Origin: Paraflavitalea pollutisoli
GTDB lineage: Bacteria > Bacteroidota > Bacteroidia > Chitinophagales > Chitinophagaceae
NCBI RefSeq assembly: GCF_029360705.1
Contig: NZ_JARKMX010000001.1
Location: 1,054,001-1,118,000 of the forward strand
DNA length: 64,000 nt
Reading direction: 5' to 3'
Part shown: positions 1 through 8,035 of the stretch, piece by piece
How the letters are laid out: each line of letters starts with the position of its first letter
Position numbering within the stretch: position 1 is the stretch's first letter
Translations under genes and position numbers: made by a program
Notes under the pieces: generated by a model
What the model was told of the DNA's origin: nothing
Seen by the model: only the letters and a program-made list of their open reading frames with translations
The model's database searches: none

Positions 1-2
1 AA

Positions 3-389
3 CTGCTCTACGATAAAGGGTTCAACGTGATCGATGCTACCATTCAGCAACAGGGAAAGCAATACGTTATGTTCCTCAAAGACGAGACGCGGCGTCCCCC
101 ACAAAAAAACCTGCGCATCGCTACCAGCAAACGCCTCACCGCGGGGTATTCGGCGCCTTCAGCGCCTATAACCGGGAAATACTGGGCAGAAGGACCTACC
201 GTGATAAAGATCGGCGACCAATGGATCGTGTACTTCGACAAATACACCGAACATAAATACGGCGCCATCAGCTCCACCGACTTCAAGACCTGGACGGATA
301 TTTCTGATAAGGTCAGTTTTCCCAAAGGCCTTCGCCATGGAACGGTATTCTCCATCAGTGCTGAAGAATTTAATAAACTGAAGCCATAG
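3..389 (+). CDS. Glycoside hydrolase family 43 protein, C-terminal end (5' cut by window)
   Basis: The reading frame is open from the first bases of the window, so the gene begins upstream and only about the last 128 residues are visible. The visible part has the five-bladed-propeller style of GH43 arabinosidases/xylosidases: FNVIDATI, then YVMFLKDE, a WAEGPTV strand and a closing segment LRHGTVF. The WAEGPTV Glu sits where GH43 enzymes keep the general acid Glu, but without the N-terminal half the catalytic set cannot be checked. GH43 enzymes release arabinose or xylose, and a role trimming arabinan side chains of rhamnogalacturonan I fits the following pectin genes. The family is fairly sure; the substrate is inference. 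The frame ends at TAG, 176 bases before the preferred start of the GH28 gene. Confidence 0.75.
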   Translation: MLYDKGFNVIDATIQQQGKQYVMFLKDETRRPPQKNLRIATSKRLTAGYSAPSAPITGKYWAEGPTVIKIGDQWIVYFDKYTEHKYGAISSTDFKTWTDISDKVSFPKGLRHGTVFSISAEEFNKLKP

Positions 390-510
390 GGCGATAGGCG
401 CACAGCCAGAAAATGCAGTCAATCGATGCCAATTGGGGTGACGGGCTAGCAGTAGCATTCCCGCTATTCGGAACGAAGATCTAGGCGCGCACGGCGCCTG
501 GCAGGATGCC

Positions 511-522
511 GCAGGATAGACA
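511..522 (+). promoter_or_regulatory. Candidate regulatory motif GCAGGATAGACA, copy 1
   Basis: The 12-mer lies 43 bases before the preferred GH28 start. It is identical to 3011-3022 and matches 6053-6064 at 10 of 12 positions. All three copies precede genes of the rhamnogalacturonan locus on the same strand. A partial copy, GCAGGATG, lies just upstream at 501-508. Function is inferred; it could be an operator or part of a leader. Confidence 0.35.
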
Positions 523-565
523 GCTTCCCGGCCTGTTCTATTTTACTGCCCGTAAATTGCTTGCT

Positions 566-2023
566 ATGTGTACATTGGCTCTTCGCGGGATCGTTGTTGT
601 ATTCATGTGTTGGATCGTTGCACCTGTTTATGCGAATGTCGGCGACAGCATCCCGGCCGACGTATTGAAATGGGCCAATAAAACGGGCGCGCGCACAAAG
701 CCTTCCGCCACCCGTGTTTTCTCCGTCAACCAATACGGGGCTGTAAAAGATGGACAAACGCTCACTACAGCCGCCATTCAGAAAGCCATCGATGCCTGTG
801 CCGCCAAAGGTGGCGGTATCGTGAACTTTGAGCCCGGGAACTATGTGACCGGCGCTATTTTCCTCAAAAGCAATGTACACCTGCAGATCGGCAAAGGCGT
901 TACCTTATTGGGTAGCCAAAGTTTCGACGACTATCCGGAGATCGATACCCGCATCGCCGGCATCGAAATGAAATGGCCCGCAGCCCTCATCAATATCATA
1001 GGTCAGCAGAACGTCATGGTCAGCGGCGAAGGAAAGGTCAATGCACGCGGTAAATTCTGTTGGGACAAATACTGGACCATGCGCCGGCAGGAGTATGAAC
1101 CCAAGGGCCTGCGCTGGATCGTCGACTACGATGCCAAGCGGGTCCGCACTTTTCTCGTGCAGGAGTCGACCGACATCACGCTGAAGAACGTCACTTTCTC
1201 TAATGCCGGTTTCTGGACCGTGCAGCTGCTGTATTCAAAATACATCACGGTCGATGGCATTGTGATCCGCAACAACGAAGATGGGAAAGGACCCAGTACC
1301 GATGGGGTAGATGTAGATTCTTCTTCTTGGGTGCTGGTAGAAAACTGCGATATCGATTGTAATGACGATGACTTCTGTCTCAAGGCCGGGCGTGACTGGG
1401 ATGGTTTGCGGGTGAATCGCCCTACGGAATACGTGGTCATCCGCAATTGCATTGCCCGTAAAGGCGGTGGTCTGTTGACACTGGGGTCCGAAACGTCCGG
1501 TAGCATACGGCATGTACTGGCTACCAACCTGGTGGCCATGGGCACGGGCAACGGCTTTCACATCAAATCGGCCACTACCCGCGGTGGCACGGTGGAAGAT
1601 GTTTATTTCATCAACAATCAACTCGATAGTGTAGGCAATGCCTTTCATTTCACCATGAACTGGAACCCGACCTACAGTTATTCCAAACTACCCGAAGGCT
1701 ATCACTACGACTCGATTCCTGCACACTGGAAAACCATGCTGCAAAAAGTGGAACCGACGGCCAAAGGCATCCCTACCTTCCGGAATATCTATGTGTCGAA
1801 CATCCGGGCACAGGGCGTAAAACGGGTGATCAGCGCCACCGGCCTGCCGGAATCTTCCCTGCAAAATTTTCAGTTCACCAACGTGACCATCCAGGCAGCG
1901 GCTGCCGGCGATATCAGCTATGCGGCCGGCTGGAAGTTTGACCGGGTCACCATCACCACCCAGGATAAAGCGCCGTTAAAGGTCTCCAATTCGGCCAATA
2001 TGGGCGATGTCGTCGCGCAATAG
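566..2023 (+). CDS. Glycoside hydrolase family 28 (polygalacturonase/rhamnogalacturonase-like)
   Basis: A secreted right-handed beta-helix enzyme that hydrolyses galacturonan or rhamnogalacturonan backbones. From the ATG at 566 it has 485 residues and a signal peptide ending in VYA. That start is preferred over the in-frame ATG at 506 because the longer form would place the signal peptide 20 residues inside and would code through the repeated 12-base motif. GH28 landmarks are STDGVDVDSS (Asp246), DDD at 267-269, a GGG in place of the usual Gly-His-Gly at 300-302, and H-I-K at 332-334 in place of Arg-Ile-Lys. The Asp triad of the family is therefore kept while the active-site His and Arg are replaced. 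I recall fungal rhamnogalacturonan hydrolases also lacking that His, which would suit the neighbouring PL11, CE12 and GH105 genes, but the exact substrate is not established. Confidence 0.88.
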   Translation: MCTLALRGIVVVFMCWIVAPVYANVGDSIPADVLKWANKTGARTKPSATRVFSVNQYGAVKDGQTLTTAAIQKAIDACAAKGGGIVNFEPGNYVTGAIFLKSNVHLQIGKGVTLLGSQSFDDYPEIDTRIAGIEMKWPAALINIIGQQNVMVSGEGKVNARGKFCWDKYWTMRRQEYEPKGLRWIVDYDAKRVRTFLVQESTDITLKNVTFSNAGFWTVQLLYSKYITVDGIVIRNNEDGKGPSTDGVDVDSSSWVLVENCDIDCNDDDFCLKAGRDWDGLRVNRPTEYVVIRNCIARKGGGLLTLGSETSGSIRHVLATNLVAMGTGNGFHIKSATTRGGTVEDVYFINNQLDSVGNAFHFTMNWNPTYSYSKLPEGYHYDSIPAHWKTMLQKVEPTAKGIPTFRNIYVSNIRAQGVKRVISATGLPESSLQNFQFTNVTIQAAAAGDISYAAGWKFDRVTITTQDKAPLKVSNSANMGDVVAQ

Positions 2024-2110
2024 TGCTCTCCAATGCCACCTGACTGGTATCTGGATGCTGTATCACTCCCCGCCCACTCCTATGGGTATTGTATGGAACT
2101 CCCTGAGGTA

Positions 2111-2179
2111 TACTGGTACTCCAGTACCAGTCCCGTACCAGTCCCATACCAGTCCTATACCAGTTCCATACCAGTAGTA
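2111..2179 (+). repeat. Hairpin followed by five tandem 11-bp repeats
   Basis: A perfect hairpin, TACTGG-TACT-CCAGTA (2111-2126), runs into five head-to-tail 11-bp units starting at 2125, 2136, 2147, 2158 and 2169. Each begins TACCAGT and differs only in the last four bases. Another TACTGG occurs at 2270-2275. The array lies between the GH28 gene and the unknown gene at 2309. A unit of 11 bp would put the copies on nearly the same DNA face. Function is unknown. Confidence 0.8.
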
Positions 2180-2277
2180 ATACAGTAGGGATAGGGTAAA
2201 AGCCTGCTACTGACCACCAATTGTCGCCGTGCTACCCGAAACTGATATTTTTGCCGAAGAAATGCCGTATACTGGTG

Positions 2278-2285
2278 TACTTTTG
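2278..2285 (+). promoter_or_regulatory. Bacteroidota-type -7 element (TACTTTTG)
   Basis: The sequence matches TAnnTTTG exactly and lies 24 bases before the ATG at 2309. A TTG at 2251-2253 could act as the -33 box, but the 24-base spacing is a little longer than usual. It would give the unknown gene its own promoter. Confidence 0.45.
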
Positions 2286-2308
2286 ACACTCACCCCCCGC
2301 TGCCACTT

Positions 2309-2941
2309 ATGAGCATGACATCCGGCTTAATTGCGATCAAAGGCGATCATATCGATCAACTGACCACCATCTTTGGTTTTTTCAACCTGACCGATACCGG
2401 AAAGGAGGAAGTACTGACCAGCTGGGAAGCTGCTGAAAATATCATCGACGACGAGTACATGAACCCCGCCGATGGGCTGCAAAGACGTATTGTGTGGGTC
2501 GACAATGGCTGGACGATCATCGAAGACTACTCCTTCCTCCTGTGCATGGATGAAGAAGCCATGGCCACCGTATCGCGTACTTTTAAGACACCTGTCTTTT
2601 CGCTCCAGACGATCGGTACCAGTGGCTGTTATGGCTTTCACTACTATCACCTCGAAAAGCTGCGCAGCTTCTTTAACGAAGATGGCAAGGTGGTCGATAA
2701 TTTTGGAAAGCCGCTTCCGGAAGAGACTGGCTACAATTTCAACACAGACGCTTTCTACGACGATATCCATGGCCTGGCCCGCAACCTGGGCATCAACCTC
2801 GACAATGCCGCCAACGTGGGCAGATACATTGTTAAACATTTGTCGGACAATACCGCCGTCGATTTCCTGGCACCTCAGTCGCTGCAACAGCAGCAACCCG
2901 ACCACACCGCCGTCCGCAAACCCTGGTGGAAGATCTGGTAA
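2309..2941 (+). CDS. Hypothetical protein, 210 aa
   Basis: I do not recognise this family. It has no signal peptide and no membrane segment, so it is probably cytoplasmic. It is rich in acidic and aromatic residues, contains WVDNGWTIIEDYSF near residue 65, and ends in a Gln-rich linker (QSLQQQQ) and a basic, Trp-rich tail (RKPWWKIW). The compact acidic and aromatic composition recalls SUKH/immunity-like single-domain proteins, but I see no diagnostic motif and no toxin gene beside it. It has its own likely promoter (-7 element 2278-2285) and stands alone between pectin enzymes, so it may be unrelated to them. Codon use resembles its neighbours, with no sign of recent transfer. Confidence 0.8.
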   Translation: MSMTSGLIAIKGDHIDQLTTIFGFFNLTDTGKEEVLTSWEAAENIIDDEYMNPADGLQRRIVWVDNGWTIIEDYSFLLCMDEEAMATVSRTFKTPVFSLQTIGTSGCYGFHYYHLEKLRSFFNEDGKVVDNFGKPLPEETGYNFNTDAFYDDIHGLARNLGINLDNAANVGRYIVKHLSDNTAVDFLAPQSLQQQQPDHTAVRKPWWKIW

Positions 2942-3418
2942 GGTTAGATTAGTAATACACTTCGTTTAATGCGACCGGTAATGAGGGTAACCTGCATTCT
3001 CCATGACGGTGCAGGATAGACAACCGTGGCAGGTAGGTTAAATTTATATGCTTGCAACTTCTACACGACTAATGATCAACTGCGCGCTACTCGCAGGATA
3101 AGCCCCCTGGCACGCAACTCTCCACCAGGGTATTATCAGCTAGTATAACCATGTTACAGGTAATAGCCTTCGGGTGAATAGTATGACACTATCATTCCAT
3201 GCGCAGCATCGTGCGTGGCGCCACGCGCTTGCATCGCTGTGATGATAGCGCCTGCCCATTCCCCGGCCGCAGACCTATAAAACAACCGTCTGCGTATCTC
3301 CTGTTGCATGGCTTCCCTTGTTTTTCCATAACCAAATAAAAGCCATATGACTAATTCTTTACTGTGTTCATCGCAGCGCGCGCCCTTGCGCCCTGTTCAT
3401 TCCCACACCTTCCGCAAA
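2942..3418. other. Intergenic region upstream of the first PL11 gene
   Basis: About 480 bases without a convincing gene. It holds the second GCAGGATAGACA copy (3011-3022). I see no clear terminator and no perfect -7 element. The in-frame ATG at 3347 only adds an unlikely leader before a standard signal peptide. Confidence 0.6.
3011..3022 (+). promoter_or_regulatory. Candidate regulatory motif GCAGGATAGACA, copy 2
   Basis: Identical over 12 bases to the copy at 511-522. It is about 400 bases before the preferred PL11 start, farther than the other two copies. Confidence 0.3.
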
Positions 3419-5938
3419 ATGATCCGCCACCAGCTGGCATTGCTGGTCATCTTCTTGTTGTCAGCTTGCCTGGTACAGGCGCAGTACCAGATGGAATACC
3501 TCGGCAGAGGCGTAGTGGCCGTGCGCACCAGTACCAGCCAGGTATATGTAGGCTGGCGCTTGCTGGGTACCGATCCGGCAGGCATCGGCTTCAACGTATA
3601 CCGCGGCACTACGCTGATCAATGCATCGCCGATCACCGCTTCTACCAACCTGGTCGATAACATATCGACCAACAACACGTACACGGTGCGGCCCGTGATC
3701 GGTGGGGTAGAGCAGGCCGCCTCCGCTGGTGCCAATGTCACTACCACGGCCTACCTGAATGTACCCTTGCAAATCCCCGCCGGTGGTACCACCCCCAGCG
3801 GCGAAGCCTACACCTATACGGCCAATGACGCTTCGGTAGGCGACCTCGATGGCGATGGGGAATACGAGATCATCCTGAAATGGGATCCCACCAATGCCAA
3901 AGACAATTCGCAATCGGGTTATACGGGCAACGTGTACCTCGATGCCTATAAACTCAGTGGCACCCGTATGTGGCGCATCGATCTGGGCCGTAATATCCGG
4001 GCCGGCGCTCACTATACCCAGTTCCTCGTCTACGATTTCGATGGCGATGGCAAAGCAGAAGTAGCCTGTAAAACGGCCGATGCCACCCGCGATGGCGTGG
4101 GCACGTATATCGGCAGCTCTACTGCCGACTACCGCAACACCAGCGGTTATGTATTGACCGGTCCCGAATACCTGACCGTCTTTAATGGACAAACAGGTGC
4201 CGCGATGGCTACCACCAATTACCTGCCTGCACGGGGTACCGTATCTTCCTGGGGCGATAATTATGGTAACCGGGTCGATCGCTTCGTAGCCAACGTTGCC
4301 TACCTCGATGGTCAACGGCCCAGCATGGTCTTTGGACGGGGCTACTACACACGCCTGGTGCGCGTAGCCTGGGACTGGCGCAACGGCACGCTCACCCAAC
4401 GCTGGGCCTTCGATAGCAACAGCAATACCTCTTACGCGGGTCAGGGCAATCACCAGGTCAGCGTAGCCGATATCGATGGCGATGGAAAACAGGAGACCAT
4501 CAATGGGTCCAGCGCCATCAACGACAACGGTACCGGATCCTGGGCCAATGGCATGGGGCATGGCGATGCCCTGCATGTGAGTGATATGGATCCCGATCGG
4601 GCTGGCCTTGAAATATGGCAGCCTTATGAAAGTCCCGGTAGCAATGGCGGTGTTGGCGCCGCCCTTGTCAATGCAGCGACTGGCGCCCGCCTGTGGACCG
4701 TTGCCGAACCCAGCACCGATGTAGGCCGGGGCATGGCTTCCGATATCGATCCCCGCTACAAAGGATATGAATGCTGGGCTTCCCGCGGCGGTCTCTATAC
4801 CTGCAAAGGTGTTCAGATCACGACGTCAAAACCCTCCATCAACTTCGCCGTTTGGTGGGATGCTGACCTGAGTCGTGAACTGCTCGATGGTACCACTATT
4901 TCAAAATGGAACTATACCAGCTCTACCACCAGTGCCCTGCTGGCTACCAGCGGTACTGCCTCCAACAACAGTACCAAGGCAACACCGGCTTTGAGCGGTG
5001 ATATCCTCGGCGACTGGCGCGAAGAAGTGATACTTCGTGCATCGGACAACAGCGCCCTGCGTATCTATACCACCACCGCACTGGCCACCAATCGCATCTA
5101 TACCCTCATGCACGATCCGCAATACCGCATGGCCATTGCCTGGCAAAATGGGGCTTACAACCAACCGCCACATCCCGGCTTCTACCTGGGCACAGATATG
5201 AGTGCGCCACCCACACCCAATATCGTGATGGTAGGGGCTCCGCCACCCGCTGGCGGCGGACTGACCGTCCAGGAGAATACCAACGGTTTCTGCAGCATAG
5301 ATGGTACGGTTGACAATAACAATGCAGGATTTACCGGAACTGGTTTCGCCAATGCTAACAATGTGGCCAACTCCAGCATTAACTGGCGGATCAGTACACC
5401 CTCCGCTGGTACTTACACCCTGACCTGGCGTTATGCCAATGGTGGTGGTGCCGACAGGCCCTCGCGGCTGCTGGTAAATGGTAGTACCTCCGTGGCCAGC
5501 ATCAGTTTCCCGGCCACCACCGACTGGACTACCTGGACTACCGTATCCATCAATGTATCGCTACCGGCTGGTACAGTCAACCTGCGGCTGGAAGCCATCA
5601 ATGCCACCGGGCCCGCCAACATCGACTACCTCAATGTGTCGGGCAATGCTACCGCGGTCGCATGCGCTTCTGCACGGATAGCGACCACCACGACCGATGT
5701 GCTCACGCCGGAAGAGCGTATCAAGGTGTCGGTATTTCCCAACCCAACGTCAACCCATTTCCAACTCACCGCTCGCGGTGCTTTCGGTTATGAAGCCTAC
5801 GATGCAGCGGGCCGTTTGATCGAACGTGGCAAAGGACAAAATAAATTATCAGTAGGTGCCGCCTGGAGTACAGGTTGGTATATGGTGAAGATCATTCGTG
5901 AAGGAGAGACTACCTCCACCCGGGTGATGAAACAATAG
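3419..5938 (+). CDS. Rhamnogalacturonan lyase, PL11, with CBM35-like module and T9SS sorting domain
   Basis: Secreted lyase that cleaves the rhamnose-galacturonate bond of rhamnogalacturonan I by beta-elimination. The ATG at 3419 is preferred to 3347 because it starts directly at a signal peptide ending in VQAQ; this gives 839 residues. The first ~600 residues are an eight-bladed PL11 propeller with Ca-binding repeats DLDGDG, DFDGDG and DIDGDG and the family strings GHGDALH and DWREEVILR. Residues ~610-740 form a CBM35-like beta-sandwich (GTGFANA, WRYANGG, NIDYLNV). The last ~70 residues (VFPNPTS, GWYMVKI) are a type A T9SS sorting domain. PL11 assignment is strong; endo versus exo action is not readable here. 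The second PL11 gene follows after a long hairpin. Confidence 0.95.
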   Translation: MIRHQLALLVIFLLSACLVQAQYQMEYLGRGVVAVRTSTSQVYVGWRLLGTDPAGIGFNVYRGTTLINASPITASTNLVDNISTNNTYTVRPVIGGVEQAASAGANVTTTAYLNVPLQIPAGGTTPSGEAYTYTANDASVGDLDGDGEYEIILKWDPTNAKDNSQSGYTGNVYLDAYKLSGTRMWRIDLGRNIRAGAHYTQFLVYDFDGDGKAEVACKTADATRDGVGTYIGSSTADYRNTSGYVLTGPEYLTVFNGQTGAAMATTNYLPARGTVSSWGDNYGNRVDRFVANVAYLDGQRPSMVFGRGYYTRLVRVAWDWRNGTLTQRWAFDSNSNTSYAGQGNHQVSVADIDGDGKQETINGSSAINDNGTGSWANGMGHGDALHVSDMDPDRAGLEIWQPYESPGSNGGVGAALVNAATGARLWTVAEPSTDVGRGMASDIDPRYKGYECWASRGGLYTCKGVQITTSKPSINFAVWWDADLSRELLDGTTISKWNYTSSTTSALLATSGTASNNSTKATPALSGDILGDWREEVILRASDNSALRIYTTTALATNRIYTLMHDPQYRMAIAWQNGAYNQPPHPGFYLGTDMSAPPTPNIVMVGAPPPAGGGLTVQENTNGFCSIDGTVDNNNAGFTGTGFANANNVANSSINWRISTPSAGTYTLTWRYANGGGADRPSRLLVNGSTSVASISFPATTDWTTWTTVSINVSLPAGTVNLRLEAINATGPANIDYLNVSGNATAVACASARIATTTTDVLTPEERIKVSVFPNPTSTHFQLTARGAFGYEAYDAAGRLIERGKGQNKLSVGAAWSTGWYMVKIIREGETTSTRVMKQ

Positions 5939-5970
5939 CCTGCACACCAGTTAAGCGTTGTGCTTTTAAT

Positions 5971-6025
5971 ACGGACCGGTTTAGCAGTATATGCTCCTTT
6001 TGGAGATACTGTTGAACCGGTCTGT
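5971..6025 (+). other. Long imperfect hairpin between the two PL11 genes
   Basis: The arms ACGGACCGGTT (5971-5981) and AACCGGTCTGT (6015-6025) pair over 11 positions, one of them a G-T pair. Inside, CAGTAT (5985-5990) pairs with ATACTG (6006-6011) and CTCC with GGAG around a TTTT loop. Only small internal loops (TAG/TTG, ATG) interrupt. A short T-rich stretch follows near 6036-6043. It could be a terminator or an RNA processing/stability element for the lyase transcript. Confidence 0.6.
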
Positions 6026-6052
6026 AGTTTATACATAATTTTTCAGAACAGT

Positions 6053-6064
6053 ACAGGATGGACA
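6053..6064 (+). promoter_or_regulatory. Candidate regulatory motif ACAGGATGGACA, copy 3
   Basis: Matches copies 1 and 2 at 10 of 12 positions and ends 34 bases before the ATG at 6099. Like copy 1, it is close to the start codon. Confidence 0.35.
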
Positions 6065-6098
6065 ACTACCCGTTGTAGGCTACCTTTTCAACCGCTAT

Positions 6099-8003
6099 AT
6101 GAAAAAGAAATCCCTCTTGTTTGGCTGCGTCGGCATGCTGTTCTGCGCGCAGTTATTGGCCCAACGAAATATGGAATGGCTCGATCGTGGCGTACATGCC
6201 ACCCGCCAGCCAGATGGCCAGGTTTTCATCAGCTGGCGTTTACTCGGCACAGATCCCTCCGACATCAGTTTTAACGTGTACCAGGTGGCAGCCAACGGAA
6301 AGGCAACCAAGCTCAACCAGCAACCGGTTACCAGCAGTACCTCCTATACACAGATTTCCACCGACTCGTCCAGGACACAAACCTATTTTGTCAAAGCACT
6401 CCTGAAAGGGAAAGAAGGAGTAGCCAGTGCCCTGTTCTCTTTGCAACCGGGCGCAAAGCCATATTGGTCGCTGCCCTTGCAAACGCCCGCTGGCTATTCA
6501 CCCAACGATGCTTCGGTAGGCGACCTCGATGGAGATGGCAACTATGAGATCATCCTGCACCAAACCGGCAGGGCGCACGACAACTCCCACGCTGGCATGA
6601 CCGATCCCCCCATCTTTCAGGCTTATAAAATAGATGGCACCTTACTGTGGACCATCAATCTTGGAAAGAATATCCGTGAAGGAGCCCACTACACGCAGTT
6701 CATGGTCTATGACCTCGATGGCGATGGACGGGCCGAGGTGGCGATGAAGACAGCCGACGGCAGTATCGATGGCCGGGGTAAAGTGATCGGCGACTCCACC
6801 AAAGATTACCGCAATGACAAAGGATATATTCTCGCCGGGCCGGAATACCTGACCATCTTCGATGGCCGCACCGGCGCGGCATTGTTTACAACCAACTACC
6901 TGCCCGCCCGGCATCCGGCTTCGCTGGCGCCCACCACCGACGAGCTGAAAGCCTTGTGGGGTGATGGCTACGGCAACCGCATGGACCGTTTCCTGGCTTG
7001 CATCGCCTACCTCGATGGGGTGCATCCCAGCCTCGTGATGTGCCGCGGTTATTACACCCGTACCGTACTGGCAGCCTGGGATTGGAAGAATGGCCAACTC
7101 ACTTCCCGTTGGGTATTCGATACCAACAACGGACGGCGGAACTATGCAGGACAAGGCAATCACAACCTGACGGTGGCCGACGTAGATGGCGATGGCAATG
7201 ACGAGATCGTGTACGGTGCCATGACCATCGACGACAACGGAGAGGGTTTGTATAGTACCGGGCTTGGTCATGGTGATGCCCTCCACGTGACCGACCTCGA
7301 TCCCTCACGACCTGGCCTGGAAGTGTTCGATATCCAGGAACGCTTTGATGATGCAGGCGCCAACTTCCGCGATGCCAAAACCGGGGAAGTGATCTGGAAA
7401 AAAGCTTCCGTAAAAGCTGGTGAAGATGGAGAAGGCCCTGGCCGTGGTTTGGCATTGGACGTTGATCCGCGTTATCCCGGATACGAATGTTGGGTAGCCG
7501 GTGCAGGTATCCTGGGTATGTTCGATGCCAAAGGCAACAAGATAGCCGACAAAACACCTGCCTGCAATATGGGCATCTACTGGGATGGAGATGTGCTCAG
7601 TGAAATACTCAATGGTACCACCATCGACAAATGGGATTACCAGAACAGCCAAACCGTAACCCTGCTGGAAGCCGCACAATACAACTGTGTAAAGAACAAC
7701 GGCACCAAGTCCAATCCTGTATTGAGTGCCGATATCTGGGGCGACTGGCGCGAGGAGGTCATCTATCGCACTTCAGACAACAACGAGCTCCGCATCTTTA
7801 CGACCACCATCCCTACTACGCACCGCTTCTATACACTGATGCACGATCCGCAATACCGGCTTAGCATCGCCTGGCAGAATGTGGCGTATAACCAGCCGCC
7901 TCATACAGGCTTTCACCTCGGCGAAGGCATGAAACCGCCGCCGCCACCGCCTATCCGGCTGGTTTGGCCAAAGCCAACCACCACCGCCAGCAAGGCAAAA
8001 TGA
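6099..8003 (+). CDS. Rhamnogalacturonan lyase, PL11, single-domain form
   Basis: Second PL11 lyase, 634 residues, with a signal peptide ending in LLAQ and no carbohydrate-binding module or sorting domain, so it probably stays in the periplasm or on the outer membrane. The propeller keeps the family strings WRLLGTDPS, ASVGDLDGDG, GAHYTQFMVYDLDGDG, GHGDALHVTDLDPS and DWREEVIYR. Relative to the first copy it has a ten-residue insertion between YLPAR and WGDGYGNR and a longer loop before GRGLALDVDPRYPGYECW. In Bacillus the PL11 pair YesW (endo) and YesX (exo) differ by loops that close the cleft, so this may be the exo-acting partner; that is inference. The product ends in a Pro-rich tail. The acetylesterase gene follows after 32 bases, so the two are probably co-transcribed. 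Confidence 0.94.
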   Translation: MKKKSLLFGCVGMLFCAQLLAQRNMEWLDRGVHATRQPDGQVFISWRLLGTDPSDISFNVYQVAANGKATKLNQQPVTSSTSYTQISTDSSRTQTYFVKALLKGKEGVASALFSLQPGAKPYWSLPLQTPAGYSPNDASVGDLDGDGNYEIILHQTGRAHDNSHAGMTDPPIFQAYKIDGTLLWTINLGKNIREGAHYTQFMVYDLDGDGRAEVAMKTADGSIDGRGKVIGDSTKDYRNDKGYILAGPEYLTIFDGRTGAALFTTNYLPARHPASLAPTTDELKALWGDGYGNRMDRFLACIAYLDGVHPSLVMCRGYYTRTVLAAWDWKNGQLTSRWVFDTNNGRRNYAGQGNHNLTVADVDGDGNDEIVYGAMTIDDNGEGLYSTGLGHGDALHVTDLDPSRPGLEVFDIQERFDDAGANFRDAKTGEVIWKKASVKAGEDGEGPGRGLALDVDPRYPGYECWVAGAGILGMFDAKGNKIADKTPACNMGIYWDGDVLSEILNGTTIDKWDYQNSQTVTLLEAAQYNCVKNNGTKSNPVLSADIWGDWREEVIYRTSDNNELRIFTTTIPTTHRFYTLMHDPQYRLSIAWQNVAYNQPPHTGFHLGEGMKPPPPPPIRLVWPKPTTTASKAK

Positions 8004-8035
8004 TCACCTAACTTATATTTACCTGTACAAGCTGT

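Noticed and set aside
3461-4576. A 371-codon minus-strand frame over the first PL11 gene
   Set aside because: It is antisense to a strong PL11 gene with clear family motifs, and its own composition (Ile/Gly/Val-rich) matches the reverse complement of DGDG-type repeats.
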